DNA of 64,000 nt from Berkiella sp963803015 (GTDB lineage: Bacteria; Pseudomonadota; Gammaproteobacteria; Berkiellales; Berkiellaceae), in assembly GCA_963803015.1 (NCBI GenBank), contig CAWDKV010000011.1, positions 434,001-498,000 on the forward strand. Reading direction: 5' to 3'. The notes under the pieces are model-generated. The model had not been told where the DNA came from and did no database searches. It saw nothing but the letters and a program-made list of their open reading frames with translations. The position numbers were made by a program, and so were the translations under genes. Positions 16,270 through 25,053 of this stretch are shown here, piece after piece (position 1 is the first letter of the stretch; each line of letters opens with the position of its first letter).

Positions 16270-17460
16270 CTACTTCCCCTTAGCCGACTTATGTCTCTCC
16301 TTCAATTCAATATCATTATACCGATCTGTCGTCGCACTAGAGCCATGCCCAGCATCATCTCGCACATGCGCCACAGGACGGTTGCGCTTATTTATATCAT
16401 CTGAGATACCGGTATGCCTTAGCCAGTGCACTGTGGCAGCTTCAAGCGCATCAGCATCACTGATAGAGCCCTCTTTTCTGAGTTTTTCTATAGATTTATC
16501 AAAGCATAACTGAACTAATCTTCGGATATGGCGCGTACTGGTGATAGGCCCTTTTCCTATATCTTTAGGTAGAAGGGGAGTTTGCTCATTGGGTAAGGGC
16601 AGGGGATTTAAATCAAGACTCTTGCGGTAACGTTTGAGGGCCACCAACATGCTGTCACTCACTGCCACGTGCCGCATTTTATTACCCTTGCCGACTGTAA
16701 TAAACCACCAATTGGCATTACTGTCTTGGTAAAAGTGGCCCATTTGGGGGATCCATCTATCACTTGCCGCTAATTCAGATATTCTAAGGTACAAAAGATA
16801 AAGCGCGGATAAGATAAATAAGGTACGTTCATGTTTGTCGGGTTCTACGCTAGCTAGTTCTTGCACAATATCCAAGCAAGTTTGCCATTGATGTTCTGAT
16901 AAGCGCATAACGGGTGCTTGTTTTTGTTGTTTTTGCAGATACTTACTTTTTTGTTTGATGAGCGCCACCGGATTCACTGGAACTTTTTCCTCTAGTACCA
17001 AGTAATTGTAAAAGCTGCTCAGGATAGTAAAAACTTCTCGGATAGCTTTTTGCGACAATTGATAGTTGGCTTTGTCTGGCGTCTCGCCATCTTTGTGTTT
17101 TTGCTTGCTAACTTTAGCAACAAAAGGGCGCCAATCTGGATTTGGGATTTTTATGCCTTCACTGATAATAAAGCGTTTAGCGTGTTTGATTGCAATCCAG
17201 GATTTGGGTGGCTCTAAGCAAAATTCAATATAATCCTGAATATCTTGGCGCTTTAATTCAAACACAGATTTAGCAGCAATTAATGATGACCATTGTAAAA
17301 GTCGTTCGGTTTCACGACGGTAAGACTCAAAGGTTGCTTTGTTGGCGCTATATTGCTCCAAGAAATCTATCACAGCGAGAACATCTTTGTTTGAAATGTT
17401 GTCTTTAGTCAGATGTTCTAAGGTATCGAGCAATGGGACTGGGATCGGGTGTTTTGCCAT
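16270..17460 (-). CDS. Tyrosine recombinase / phage-type integrase
   Basis: This protein has 396 residues. The N-terminal SAM-like core-binding half spans about 20-190. The catalytic half shows every active-site residue: Arg-226 in YLRISEL, Lys in TVGKGNKMRHV, His-345 and Arg-348 in HWLRHTGIS, His-372 in DDAGHGSS and nucleophile Tyr-381 in TTDRYND. It should therefore be able to cut and join DNA. The closest type is the XerC/D-like solo integrase of islands. No tRNA gene or direct-repeat att pair was found beside it, but a 54-base inverted repeat lies just upstream. Confidence 0.92.
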   Translation of the reverse strand: MAKHPIPVPLLDTLEHLTKDNISNKDVLAVIDFLEQYSANKATFESYRRETERLLQWSSLIAAKSVFELKRQDIQDYIEFCLEPPKSWIAIKHAKRFIISEGIKIPNPDWRPFVAKVSKQKHKDGETPDKANYQLSQKAIREVFTILSSFYNYLVLEEKVPVNPVALIKQKSKYLQKQQKQAPVMRLSEHQWQTCLDIVQELASVEPDKHERTLFILSALYLLYLRISELAASDRWIPQMGHFYQDSNANWWFITVGKGNKMRHVAVSDSMLVALKRYRKSLDLNPLPLPNEQTPLLPKDIGKGPITSTRHIRRLVQLCFDKSIEKLRKEGSISDADALEAATVHWLRHTGISDDINKRNRPVAHVRDDAGHGSSATTDRYNDIELKERHKSAKGK

Positions 17461-17506
17461 AAATGATGCTTGTTAGGGGTAATTTTGGTAAATGTAGCAT
17501 CATATT

Positions 17507-17560
17507 ATGGTTAAATCAAATGACCAATAGTAATAACTATTGGTCATTTGACCTGACCAT
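17507..17560. repeat. Large inverted repeat upstream of the integrase
   Basis: A perfect 16-bp stem, TCAAATGACCAATAGT (17516-17531) with its complement at 17536-17551, encloses a four-base loop. It is extended, after a symmetric 4/4 internal loop, by ATGGT (17507-17511) pairing with ACCAT (17556-17560). It lies 46 bases upstream of the integrase start and 87 bases before the next gene. There is no T-run. It could be an operator, a recombinase core site or a cruciform-forming element. Confidence 0.8.
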
Positions 17561-17647
17561 AGGGTTAACTTGCATATACAAAATTGAAACCTGAACTTTT
17601 TATACGCTAGTTTTGTCTGATATTTAACTGAATACAGGTAAAACACT

Positions 17648-18718
17648 ATGTCAAAGTCTGGCCCAATATCTGGTACTGAATATGAAGCTTTAGCAAAAGA
17701 TGAGGCAAAAGTAAAACCATTGGCAGCACAAGAACAAAAAGTGGCAAGTCAGGCAGCAATCCGCCCTATGGCATCAGTATTTGCAGACATCGATGCTAGA
17801 ATGAAAACAGCAAAAGCGCAACGAGCCATTTCTTCTGCTGAAGCTCAAGTTGCCAGCGCTACAGCAGCTCCTCAGTCGCCTGCTCCATCTGCAATACCTC
17901 CAACTTTTATATCTGTTCCTGCATCTTCTGTACCACAAACAAAAAAAGAACAAAACGCAAAGAGAGAATTAACAAAGGCATATAGAAGTATATATCTTGA
18001 AGTTATAGAAGAAGATTTAGGAACTAATATATTAAATGATCTCGACAAAATAAGGAACAACGAGAGAATATCTCCAGGAGAAAAACTAGAAAATATTCAT
18101 CGATTAATCAATACAGCACAATCTTTGCTTAAAGATAGCACTTTGAATGAAAAACCTCTCTTAGACAAACTTCTGCAAAATCCAGACTTTGTTAAAAAAG
18201 CCCAGGAAGGAGACAAAAAAGGATGTGATAAGCTTCTTCGTGAACTAATACTTTCTGAAAAAACTGTTTCTCGTTCTTATAAAGAAAAAGCCGATATTGA
18301 ACTCAATCATGTAAATATGCTTGAACAAGCAATTAATTATGTTGGTCTTGATTTAGATGATGAACAGAAAAAATGGCTAAAAGAAATACGTAAAGATGAT
18401 AAAGCTAATGCAAAACTGATGAAAAATCCGAACGTAGAAGAAATTGCCCAAAAGCTTCAAGAAAGTATGAATACAGACGGCTTTAAACTTAGACTCGAAA
18501 AGGCTTATAAAAAGATGTATCCCAGTGAATATGAAGCGAAAGCACGAGCAGAGTCTGCTGCCGAAACTGTGGCCGCAGTCCATGCGAGTAGTAAAGCATC
18601 TACTCAATTAACTTTCAGTGCTTCTGCCAAAGCAGCACCAACGCAATCCCAAACGAACAAAGCACCAACTCCTCCGGAACCCTCAACAACACCTAGTGAA
18701 TCAAGAAAACTTAAATAA
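17648..18718 (+). CDS. Hypothetical Ala/Lys/Glu-rich protein, possible effector
   Basis: This protein has 356 residues. A low-complexity Ala/Ser/Pro N-terminus (about 1-100), a helical charged core (about 105-300; TKAYRSIYLEVIEEDLG; LDDEQKKWLKEIRKDDKANAKL) and a Ser/Thr/Pro/Gln tail are visible. No signal peptide. ATG 17648 follows ACAGGTAAAACACT. A linker-helix-linker build with a disordered tail is common in secreted effectors, but no domain was recognised. Confidence 0.55.
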   Translation: MSKSGPISGTEYEALAKDEAKVKPLAAQEQKVASQAAIRPMASVFADIDARMKTAKAQRAISSAEAQVASATAAPQSPAPSAIPPTFISVPASSVPQTKKEQNAKRELTKAYRSIYLEVIEEDLGTNILNDLDKIRNNERISPGEKLENIHRLINTAQSLLKDSTLNEKPLLDKLLQNPDFVKKAQEGDKKGCDKLLRELILSEKTVSRSYKEKADIELNHVNMLEQAINYVGLDLDDEQKKWLKEIRKDDKANAKLMKNPNVEEIAQKLQESMNTDGFKLRLEKAYKKMYPSEYEAKARAESAAETVAAVHASSKASTQLTFSASAKAAPTQSQTNKAPTPPEPSTTPSESRKLK

Positions 18719-18821
18719 GTGTAACTCCAGGAACTAAATCTCATCCCGTTAACAGTCTTACCAAGGGTTTTTTGATCCTACTAATCATCCCCCTACAACA
18801 GTTTCTGCTTTTTCTTGTGAA

Positions 18822-21737
18822 CTACACGGGTCTTATCACAAATGTATTTTTCTGCAAACGCACCATCATTTCCTTTTGCCAAAAGGGGATCATCTCTTCT
18901 TCCCACGCATCTTGGCTTTGTTGCGATTTACTTTCCAGATAACGCTGAGGTCGTTTTGCTAAAGCTTCTCCAATTTTTTCTAGCAATTGTGGACGATTTT
19001 GAATGCGTTCAACAGTTTCTAAAGTTTGTAACATCGCTTGCAGATCCAGTGACGTTTGTCTATGAAGTGCAATTTCAAAAACTGTTCCATCTTCTTTAAG
19101 AACATTATTTAACTCAGCAAAGAACGACAAAACATGATTAACATTGGCATTATTGACGACTTGGCTGCCATAACTTCTTGATAATATTTCAGCGGGATGG
19201 GCTAAATCACACTCTTCTTTATAATGCATAGATGCATACTGTTTGAGATCAGCAAAAGGGAGATATACTTTTTGAACAGATCCGCCGTTGTAGTAATTAA
19301 CAAGCGAAACCTCTGCTTCACGTTCATGCTCCCCCGTTATCTGGGCTACTGTTTGCGGCCTATATGCCTCTGGTGCAAAGAGTTTTTGCGCATGAGAAGG
19401 CGTATTAATGTAGCCTTGCGCTAATTCTACTTCTTGTTTTGTAAGCGCAGTACCACTATAAAGTCTTGACTCTGTTTCAGTTTTAGATTCATACTCCGCA
19501 TAAGTTTGTCGATAAAGCTGTTGAATTGCCCCAGTCTCATCTTCTCCATCAGGAAAGACAGAAGCTGTTCTTTCAGATATTGTAAATTTTTTGACAAACG
19601 CTTTCGCCAGTTTCTTTATCCCACCTTTTAATCCATTAGATGAAGATGCACTAGAAGAAGCTTCTACTGCTGCTGGTGTTGTACTAGATGTCGCGGGTCT
19701 TGGTAGCAATCTTGTTGCCCCTAACAAACATTCTGCTCTTTTTAATTCGCGACATAATCTCAGAACAAATTGCGCTTCATCACTTTCTTTTGTGATCAAA
19801 CGTTCTAAATAGAGCGGATCGGTTATAACTTGGTTTAAAAATGCACAATCCTGCCCTCTATGCACCTCAGGTAAAGTAAGCGAAAAAGTAAAGATCTTTT
19901 GGGAAACCCTTCTTCTGAGTGCATTATCCAAAATTTCAAATCGCGGAATTTCTGTCATAATTTCGGGTGCTTTTATGCCAGATAATTGACACGTGTCAAG
20001 AATCGACCTTAACATGCTTACATTTTCTCGCATATCTCCCATCAATGGTGAAGAACTTAGATTCTCAATAAATAAGTTCAATACAAGTCGTTTTCTTATC
20101 AGTTGGTTTTGACGCAACATATTTAGGCAAGAAAATTTGCAAAGTCCTTCACTTTTTGTAAATGAGGCCTTAAACTTTTTTAACCAAAAGGGCTCAAAGG
20201 GTATTTTCATGACATCATCAGGCGTTAACCTTGAATTATCATTCAAGAAAGTTTCAGCGTATTGTGTATATAAAGTGTTAAAACGTTCTAAGAACGCTGA
20301 ACTTGCAATTCTTTGAATAAAGGCTAAACATTCATCTTTCTCTTGGTGTAATTGATAATATTCACACTGTAATTTTTCAATTTCTCTTTGCAATGCGTCC
20401 CAATCAGTCAGTGTTTGCGGTTGAATACGCACTAACTTTTGCATTTTAAGGCGTAAAGCTTCAATTTTTCCTAAAATATCAGCAAGTGCATCTCTTTTTT
20501 CATCCAAAACAGCAATGTCTTTTAAGCTTGTCTCCACTTGAGTTTTTGTATCTCTGATTAAACTCTCAAAAGTCACTTGCTCAAATCGTTGATATAAATC
20601 TTGATCAAATCGGTATATCATTTTCATGACTGCATTCGCAAAATATAAACAAGCTATTTCTTCTTCATAGTTCCCATAGTCAGCAAATTCTTGAGCAAGA
20701 CGCCATCTAAACGCTTTACTCTTTTCATCTGTCATGATTGCTGAGATATACGTGAAAAAATCTCTCTTTGAAGTCTCTGTTTCTTCTCCTTGGATCCGTC
20801 GATTAAGTGCTTGCATGATGGCAAATTGCTGCGTTGTTGGAAGCGATTTAAAATCATCAATAATAAAGGCGTGCATTTTGCGATGATATTGTTTTACTGG
20901 CGAGATATGTCTTTCATAAACCGTGTGTAGGCTATGCAAATGCATTCCCATACGGCCAGCTGTGCCAGGAGGACAGGATGGTTCATCAACAGAATCATCT
21001 TGTCCACGATAATCCCCTCTCCTGTTGTGTGCTCTACGTATATCTGCCAGAGAGTAAAGAACATGCTTTTTCTCTTCGTCAAGGCATTGAGCGCGTTTTG
21101 CTTCTAATTCAGGAGGCAGTGGCATATTGGGATCCGTGGCAGCCAACCAATAAAAAGCCAACATTTCCCTAAAGGGTATAATTTTATTTTTTGCTGATAT
21201 TCCTATGTCCGCTTCTGCGCTATGTAAATAATTTCCCCATCTAGAGTCTGGTGCTGGATCTAAAAGTGCTCTTAGCGCTGATTTGGCTAGTTGAATTTCA
21301 GATTTGTCTTCCTTCTTAAATCGTCTCTTCTCTTGAGATCCAAGAACTCTTTCGTCTGCACATTGCGCAACAAGATAGGCTTTTAAATTCGCTAAAACAC
21401 TCTCTATTCCACCTAGTGCGGAAAATTTTGCACCGTAAATTGTCTTGATTTTTTCATATACTTCAACAGCGCGGCGAATTTCAGTTTCATCCATCGCCCC
21501 TTCAACTGCTTGTCCTAAAACGGTCACATGAAGCTCATTAAGAGCTTTCATAATTGCCTCTACATCAGCCATGATAACAGTCACGCATTCTTCTATATAA
21601 GCACTCACTGCTTTAAAATCGGCAAATGTTCGCTCGACGAAAGCGGAAGCTGGCTTATCAAGATAATAATAGGGCTTATGATACTCAGGTACAGGGTTTG
21701 CCTGTGGTTTCCGATCCTCTTGTGTACCGGTTAACAT
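18822..21737 (-). CDS. Large hypothetical protein (971 aa), possible effector
   Basis: Start chosen at ATG 21737, which has GAGGAA seven bases upstream; the longer frame from 21782 lacks a ribosome binding site. Mostly helical, with coiled-coil-like stretches at about 410-480 (ALADILGKIEALRLKMQKL; ALQREIEKLQCEYYQLHQEK). A Ser/Thr/Ala/Pro linker (about 690-715) separates it from a 240-residue C-terminal part containing VSLVNYYNGGSVQKVYL and LSFFAELNNVLKEDGT. No signal peptide and no recognised catalytic motif. It stands alone between convergent and divergent neighbours. The size and mixed architecture fit a multi-domain effector (inference). Confidence 0.6.
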   Translation of the reverse strand: MLTGTQEDRKPQANPVPEYHKPYYYLDKPASAFVERTFADFKAVSAYIEECVTVIMADVEAIMKALNELHVTVLGQAVEGAMDETEIRRAVEVYEKIKTIYGAKFSALGGIESVLANLKAYLVAQCADERVLGSQEKRRFKKEDKSEIQLAKSALRALLDPAPDSRWGNYLHSAEADIGISAKNKIIPFREMLAFYWLAATDPNMPLPPELEAKRAQCLDEEKKHVLYSLADIRRAHNRRGDYRGQDDSVDEPSCPPGTAGRMGMHLHSLHTVYERHISPVKQYHRKMHAFIIDDFKSLPTTQQFAIMQALNRRIQGEETETSKRDFFTYISAIMTDEKSKAFRWRLAQEFADYGNYEEEIACLYFANAVMKMIYRFDQDLYQRFEQVTFESLIRDTKTQVETSLKDIAVLDEKRDALADILGKIEALRLKMQKLVRIQPQTLTDWDALQREIEKLQCEYYQLHQEKDECLAFIQRIASSAFLERFNTLYTQYAETFLNDNSRLTPDDVMKIPFEPFWLKKFKASFTKSEGLCKFSCLNMLRQNQLIRKRLVLNLFIENLSSSPLMGDMRENVSMLRSILDTCQLSGIKAPEIMTEIPRFEILDNALRRRVSQKIFTFSLTLPEVHRGQDCAFLNQVITDPLYLERLITKESDEAQFVLRLCRELKRAECLLGATRLLPRPATSSTTPAAVEASSSASSSNGLKGGIKKLAKAFVKKFTISERTASVFPDGEDETGAIQQLYRQTYAEYESKTETESRLYSGTALTKQEVELAQGYINTPSHAQKLFAPEAYRPQTVAQITGEHEREAEVSLVNYYNGGSVQKVYLPFADLKQYASMHYKEECDLAHPAEILSRSYGSQVVNNANVNHVLSFFAELNNVLKEDGTVFEIALHRQTSLDLQAMLQTLETVERIQNRPQLLEKIGEALAKRPQRYLESKSQQSQDAWEEEMIPFWQKEMMVRLQKNTFVIRPV

Positions 21738-22054
21738 GTGCAGTTCCTCACATTCCGCAGTAAAGTTAGTAAATTTTATCATAAGTAAGCTAGAAGGGAG
21801 GTAGCTTTTCCGATTTTTTGTCAGAAAAACAGATAAAATCTGAACTCATTTATTAACGAAGCAAAACATCAAAAAAGCCATAACTATCGGCTGAAAGGAA
21901 TGGATAACCTGAAAAATAATAAATTCAATGAGTTATGTTAAGCTAGTTGGTACGTGTATATTAACAATAGATAATGTAGTGCCTAAAAAATGACATGCGC
22001 CGGGACCATGAGTATGACAGCTCCTCCCGACGCTCATGAATTTACACACCATTG

Positions 22055-22480
22055 TCAAACCTGACCAAATCCACCATCAACACATAGATCAATGCCGGTG
22101 ATATAGCTACTATCATCCGATGCTAAAAAGACCACGGCTTTGGCAATTTCATCAGGTGTTCCTATGCGTCCCAATGGCACAGTTTCCAAAGTTTGGGTTT
22201 CAAAATCTTTGAGCTGTTGTTCAGTAAGTCCCAGCTTACTAAATATGGGGGTTTGGATAGGACCTGGGCTAATACTGTTGACTCTGATTTTACGATTTTT
22301 TAGATCTTGCGACCAAGTTCGTGCAAATGAGCGCACAGCAGCTTTCGATGCCGAATAAACACTTAAAGCTGGTTGACCAAGAAAAGCGGCTACAGATGAA
22401 TTCAAAATAATCGTACCACCCTCTTTCATTAAGGGTATTGCCAAACCCATATGATACCGATAAGGTTTGAGATTAAGAAT
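22055..22480 (-). pseudogene. Truncated short-chain dehydrogenase/reductase (C-terminal half)
   Basis: The reading frame ending at 22055 carries a good SDR C-terminus: GGTIILNSSVAAFLG, catalytic Tyr/Lys in SVYSASKAAVRSFARTW, RVNSISPGPIQTPI, and the closing DSSYITGIDLCVDGGF. The N-terminal nucleotide-binding half (TG-x-x-x-GIG and the first 110 residues) is missing. Upstream of about 22480 the frame is only the antisense shadow of the GNAT gene on the other strand. The break lies where the GNAT gene and its ribosome binding site begin, so the gene lost its front by a recombination event and is dead. Confidence 0.85.
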
Positions 22481-22493
22481 TTTTGAGGGTTTT

Positions 22494-23090
22494 ATGAGTT
22501 GGATAGAGCCAATTGAGTTGCGGGGCGTGCATGCTCTGTTACAGCCATTATCACAAAAGCACTGTGATGATCTTGTTGAAGCCGTGAAAGACGGTGAGCT
22601 ATGGAAACTTTGGTATACCTTTATTCCAAAACCAAGCAAAATGGAAGAAGAGATTGAACGAAGATTAAGTCTTTTAGATAGCGGTAACATGATACCTTTT
22701 TCAGTTATAGATCCAATTTCAAATAAAGCAGTTGGCATGACTACTTTTCTCAATATTGACTCAGAAAATCGCCGAGTAGAAATCGGTTCAACATGGTACC
22801 GCAAAAGTGTACAACGCTCAGCGCTCAACACCGAATGTAAATTAATGCTATTAAAGCATGCCTTTGAGAATCTTTCTTGTATCGCTGTTGAATTTCGTAC
22901 TCATGCTTTTAACAAGCAAAGTCGAATGGGAATTGAGCGTCTGGGCGCCAAACTTGATGGCATTCTTAGAAATCACATCATCATGCCAAATGGCACTCTC
23001 AGAGATACTTGCGTTTACAGTATCATTTCTTCAGAATGGCCAACCATAAAAGCGCACTTAGATTGGAAAATATCACGGTTATACGTTTAA
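22494..23090 (+). CDS. GNAT acetyltransferase, RimJ/RimL-like
   Basis: Start chosen at ATG 22494 with GAGGG at 22485-22489; 198 residues. The fold markers fit the RimJ/RimL (Acetyltransf_3) group: IELRGVHALLQPLSQKHCD, a beta-4 region KAVGMTTFLNIDSENRRVEIGSTWY, and EFRTHAFNKQSRMGIERLGAKLDGILRNH, where N-x-x-S-x-x-x-x-E-[RK]-x-GF is normal. These enzymes move acetyl from acetyl-CoA to protein N-termini, amino acids or antibiotics. It overlaps the breakpoint of a truncated SDR gene, so it probably arrived recently. Confidence 0.85.
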   Translation: MSWIEPIELRGVHALLQPLSQKHCDDLVEAVKDGELWKLWYTFIPKPSKMEEEIERRLSLLDSGNMIPFSVIDPISNKAVGMTTFLNIDSENRRVEIGSTWYRKSVQRSALNTECKLMLLKHAFENLSCIAVEFRTHAFNKQSRMGIERLGAKLDGILRNHIIMPNGTLRDTCVYSIISSEWPTIKAHLDWKISRLYV

Positions 23091-23097
23091 ATAATTA

Positions 23098-23120
23098 AAA
23101 AAGAGCATTACTCTTTTTTT
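23098..23120 (+). terminator. Terminator between GNAT and beta-lactamase-like genes
   Basis: AAAAAGAG-catta-CTCTTTTTTT: an eight-base stem and five-base loop with an A-run before and T-run after, seven bases downstream of the GNAT stop. It can work in both directions. Confidence 0.75.
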
Positions 23121-23134
23121 AGCAAGAGAAAACT

Positions 23135-23965
23135 ATGCAAAACGAACTAACTCAAAAATTACAAGTCATGGCAGAAACTTTCCCAGGTAAAGTTGGTTTA
23201 TACTTTCATGATCTTAAAAGCAATCATATTATCACTCTTAATGCTGATGATCTTTTTCCCATGGCTAGTACTTATAAAATCCCTCTACTCTTACAACTAT
23301 ATCGCGATAAAGATGCGGGGCTTCTTACCTTAACTGAACCCATTAAAATTTCCGAAGAGGATTTTGTTCCAGGCTTTGGTTTACTTAGACATTTTGCTCC
23401 TGGTACATCATTAGCTATAAAAGACATTGCTTTATTGATGATAACGATAAGCGACAACAGTGCAACGGATATTATAATCAAGAAAGTTACACTAAAGAGA
23501 GTGAATGATACGTTACAGGCGCTCAATATCCACCCTATGGAAGTAAAAAACACTACTCGAACAATAATTGCTGCTTCAGAGAAAAACCCAGATTATGATC
23601 CTTTACTGCTCTCAGAAACGACAACCCCCAGAGCAATGGGGACTTTGATAGAGAAAATTGTTAAGTGTGAAGCAACAAGTCAACAGAGTTATCAAGACAT
23701 CAAGTTTATTCTCAGCCAGCAGATGCTAAATACCAGACAGCCGCGAAAACTTGTTCATTTAAAAGATATCAAATTTTTTCATAAAACTGGCACAACTAAA
23801 TGGGCAACAAATGATGTAGGTTTCATTCAATTTGCTCCACAACCTGAACTTATTTTATGTATCTATACATTAAAAAATGATCCCACTATTCCGACTTATC
23901 TCGCAGAAGAATTGATCACTAATTTGACAGAACAGATTGTTGAAAAATATTCTTCTGATAAATAA
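23135..23965 (+). CDS. Class A beta-lactamase-like serine hydrolase
   Basis: This protein has 276 residues. Three class A landmarks are intact: Ser-45-Thr-Tyr-Lys-48 in PMASTYKIP, Ser-Asp-Asn at 105-107 in TISDNSATD, and Lys-216-Thr-Gly in FHKTGTTKW; TTTPRAMGTL follows the omega loop as usual. Two things are odd. There is no signal peptide (it begins MQNELTQKLQVMAETFPGKV), although these enzymes act in the periplasm, and the omega-loop ExxLN with the general base Glu-166 is not evident (only E148 in ASEKNPDYDP is near). It may therefore be a cytoplasmic or non-hydrolytic relative, so drug resistance should not be assumed. AAGAGAA precedes the start. Confidence 0.85.
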   Translation: MQNELTQKLQVMAETFPGKVGLYFHDLKSNHIITLNADDLFPMASTYKIPLLLQLYRDKDAGLLTLTEPIKISEEDFVPGFGLLRHFAPGTSLAIKDIALLMITISDNSATDIIIKKVTLKRVNDTLQALNIHPMEVKNTTRTIIAASEKNPDYDPLLLSETTTPRAMGTLIEKIVKCEATSQQSYQDIKFILSQQMLNTRQPRKLVHLKDIKFFHKTGTTKWATNDVGFIQFAPQPELILCIYTLKNDPTIPTYLAEELITNLTEQIVEKYSSDK

Positions 23966-24076
23966 GCAGAGGACTCTAAACCTGCGATACAATTTGCATT
24001 TCCTTTCAAATCGCGATAATCCAAAAACTACCCTATTAATAGACTATAAGATTCTAAGGAGAAAAATACGCTATCT

Positions 24077-24733
24077 TTAAAAATGCTTCACAAGACCCAT
24101 TTCATAAGCTTTTTCAATCAGATCTGATCGAGATTTACAATTTAACCTTTTTTTCAGAGCCTCAATATAATGTTCGACTGTTTTGGGTGAAAGAATTAAT
24201 TTCTTTGCAATTTGCTTTATCGTCATACCTCGTATTAACCACTTTAAACATTCTACTTGGCGTTTACTTAAATCTAACTTGCTGAAATTCATCTTGAAGA
24301 TGCCAGAAAGATTCTGTTCGCCAAAAAATATTTCATCTCCTTCTGATAAAATAAAATTCAAACCGAACGTAGCTATAATTTTATTGGAATGAGAATAGAC
24401 AGGGTGTTTACAGCTAATAACATTTAAACAAGTGTTATCAAATGATTTTATATCATTTTCGAAAAAAATCATTTATTTTTTGTTCCTTATGACATTCTGA
24501 TCATTTTCTATTAAAAAGGAAGCTATTTTATTCCAAGGTAAATCAAAATCCGTAAGGCCGACAAAATCAGATTCATTTGAAAGTCCCATCATTTTCTTTG
24601 TCACAAAGTTATTACAACTGAGGTATTTGCCATTAAGATCTTTAAGCCAAAAGGCATTTTGCATGCTTGTCATGTATAAATCTTGCAACTTTTCTAAATT
24701 TGAGAGGTTGAAAATCTGATTAATATTCATCAT
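24077..24733 (-). pseudogene. PAS-LuxR regulator split by one in-frame stop
   Basis: Two frames in the same phase, 24733-24473 (86 codons) and 24472-24077 (131 codons), are separated only by TAA and the very next codon is ATG. Together they make a typical 218-codon PAS + LuxR regulator: PAS domain (NAFWLKDLNGKYLSCNN; GLTDFDLPW) and C-terminal HTH (KLDLSKRQVECLKWLIRG; TIKQIAKKLILSPKTVEHYIE). The stop lies in the PAS/linker region (VIRNKK then MIFFEND). Either the gene is a one-mutation pseudogene, or the C-terminal half restarts at the ATG (AAGGA lies about 12 bases before it) as a free DNA-binding unit. The front start has GAGGAG. Confidence 0.85.
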
Positions 24734-25053
24734 AAGTATTCGCTCCTCTGCAACAATAGGGTGTTTTTACCCCTATTTTAAAAACATACAGATTCTTTAT
24801 ATACTAAGCAGCTATTCTAAACAAGCAAAAACTTGTCAGAAAAGGAGAATAAATTAGTGTAATCCCCCTTTATAATTGATGCATGGGAACAAAAATAACT
24901 ATCGAATTGAAGTCATAAACAGATGTTTTTTTAAAAAACATACAAAAATGGCGAATAAATAGAGGAACTTAAAGCGCGCCTTCTGGAAAAGTACTTTTTT
25001 TAAATTTTTCTCTAATTTTATCAAAATCTTATATTCCAACAAAATGAGGCCTT
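24734..25053. other. Divergent intergenic region
   Basis: About 320 AT-rich bases lie between the split LuxR gene and the nucleoside-hydrolase-like gene, which point away from each other. GAGGAG (LuxR side) and GAGG (hydrolase side) ribosome binding sites are visible. No strong promoter pair, RNA gene or open frame was recognised. Confidence 0.4.

Noticed and set aside
22481..22831. N-terminal extension of the SDR frame
   Set aside because: It is antisense to the well-supported GNAT gene, and the text (LRYHVEPISTRRF...) is not SDR-like.
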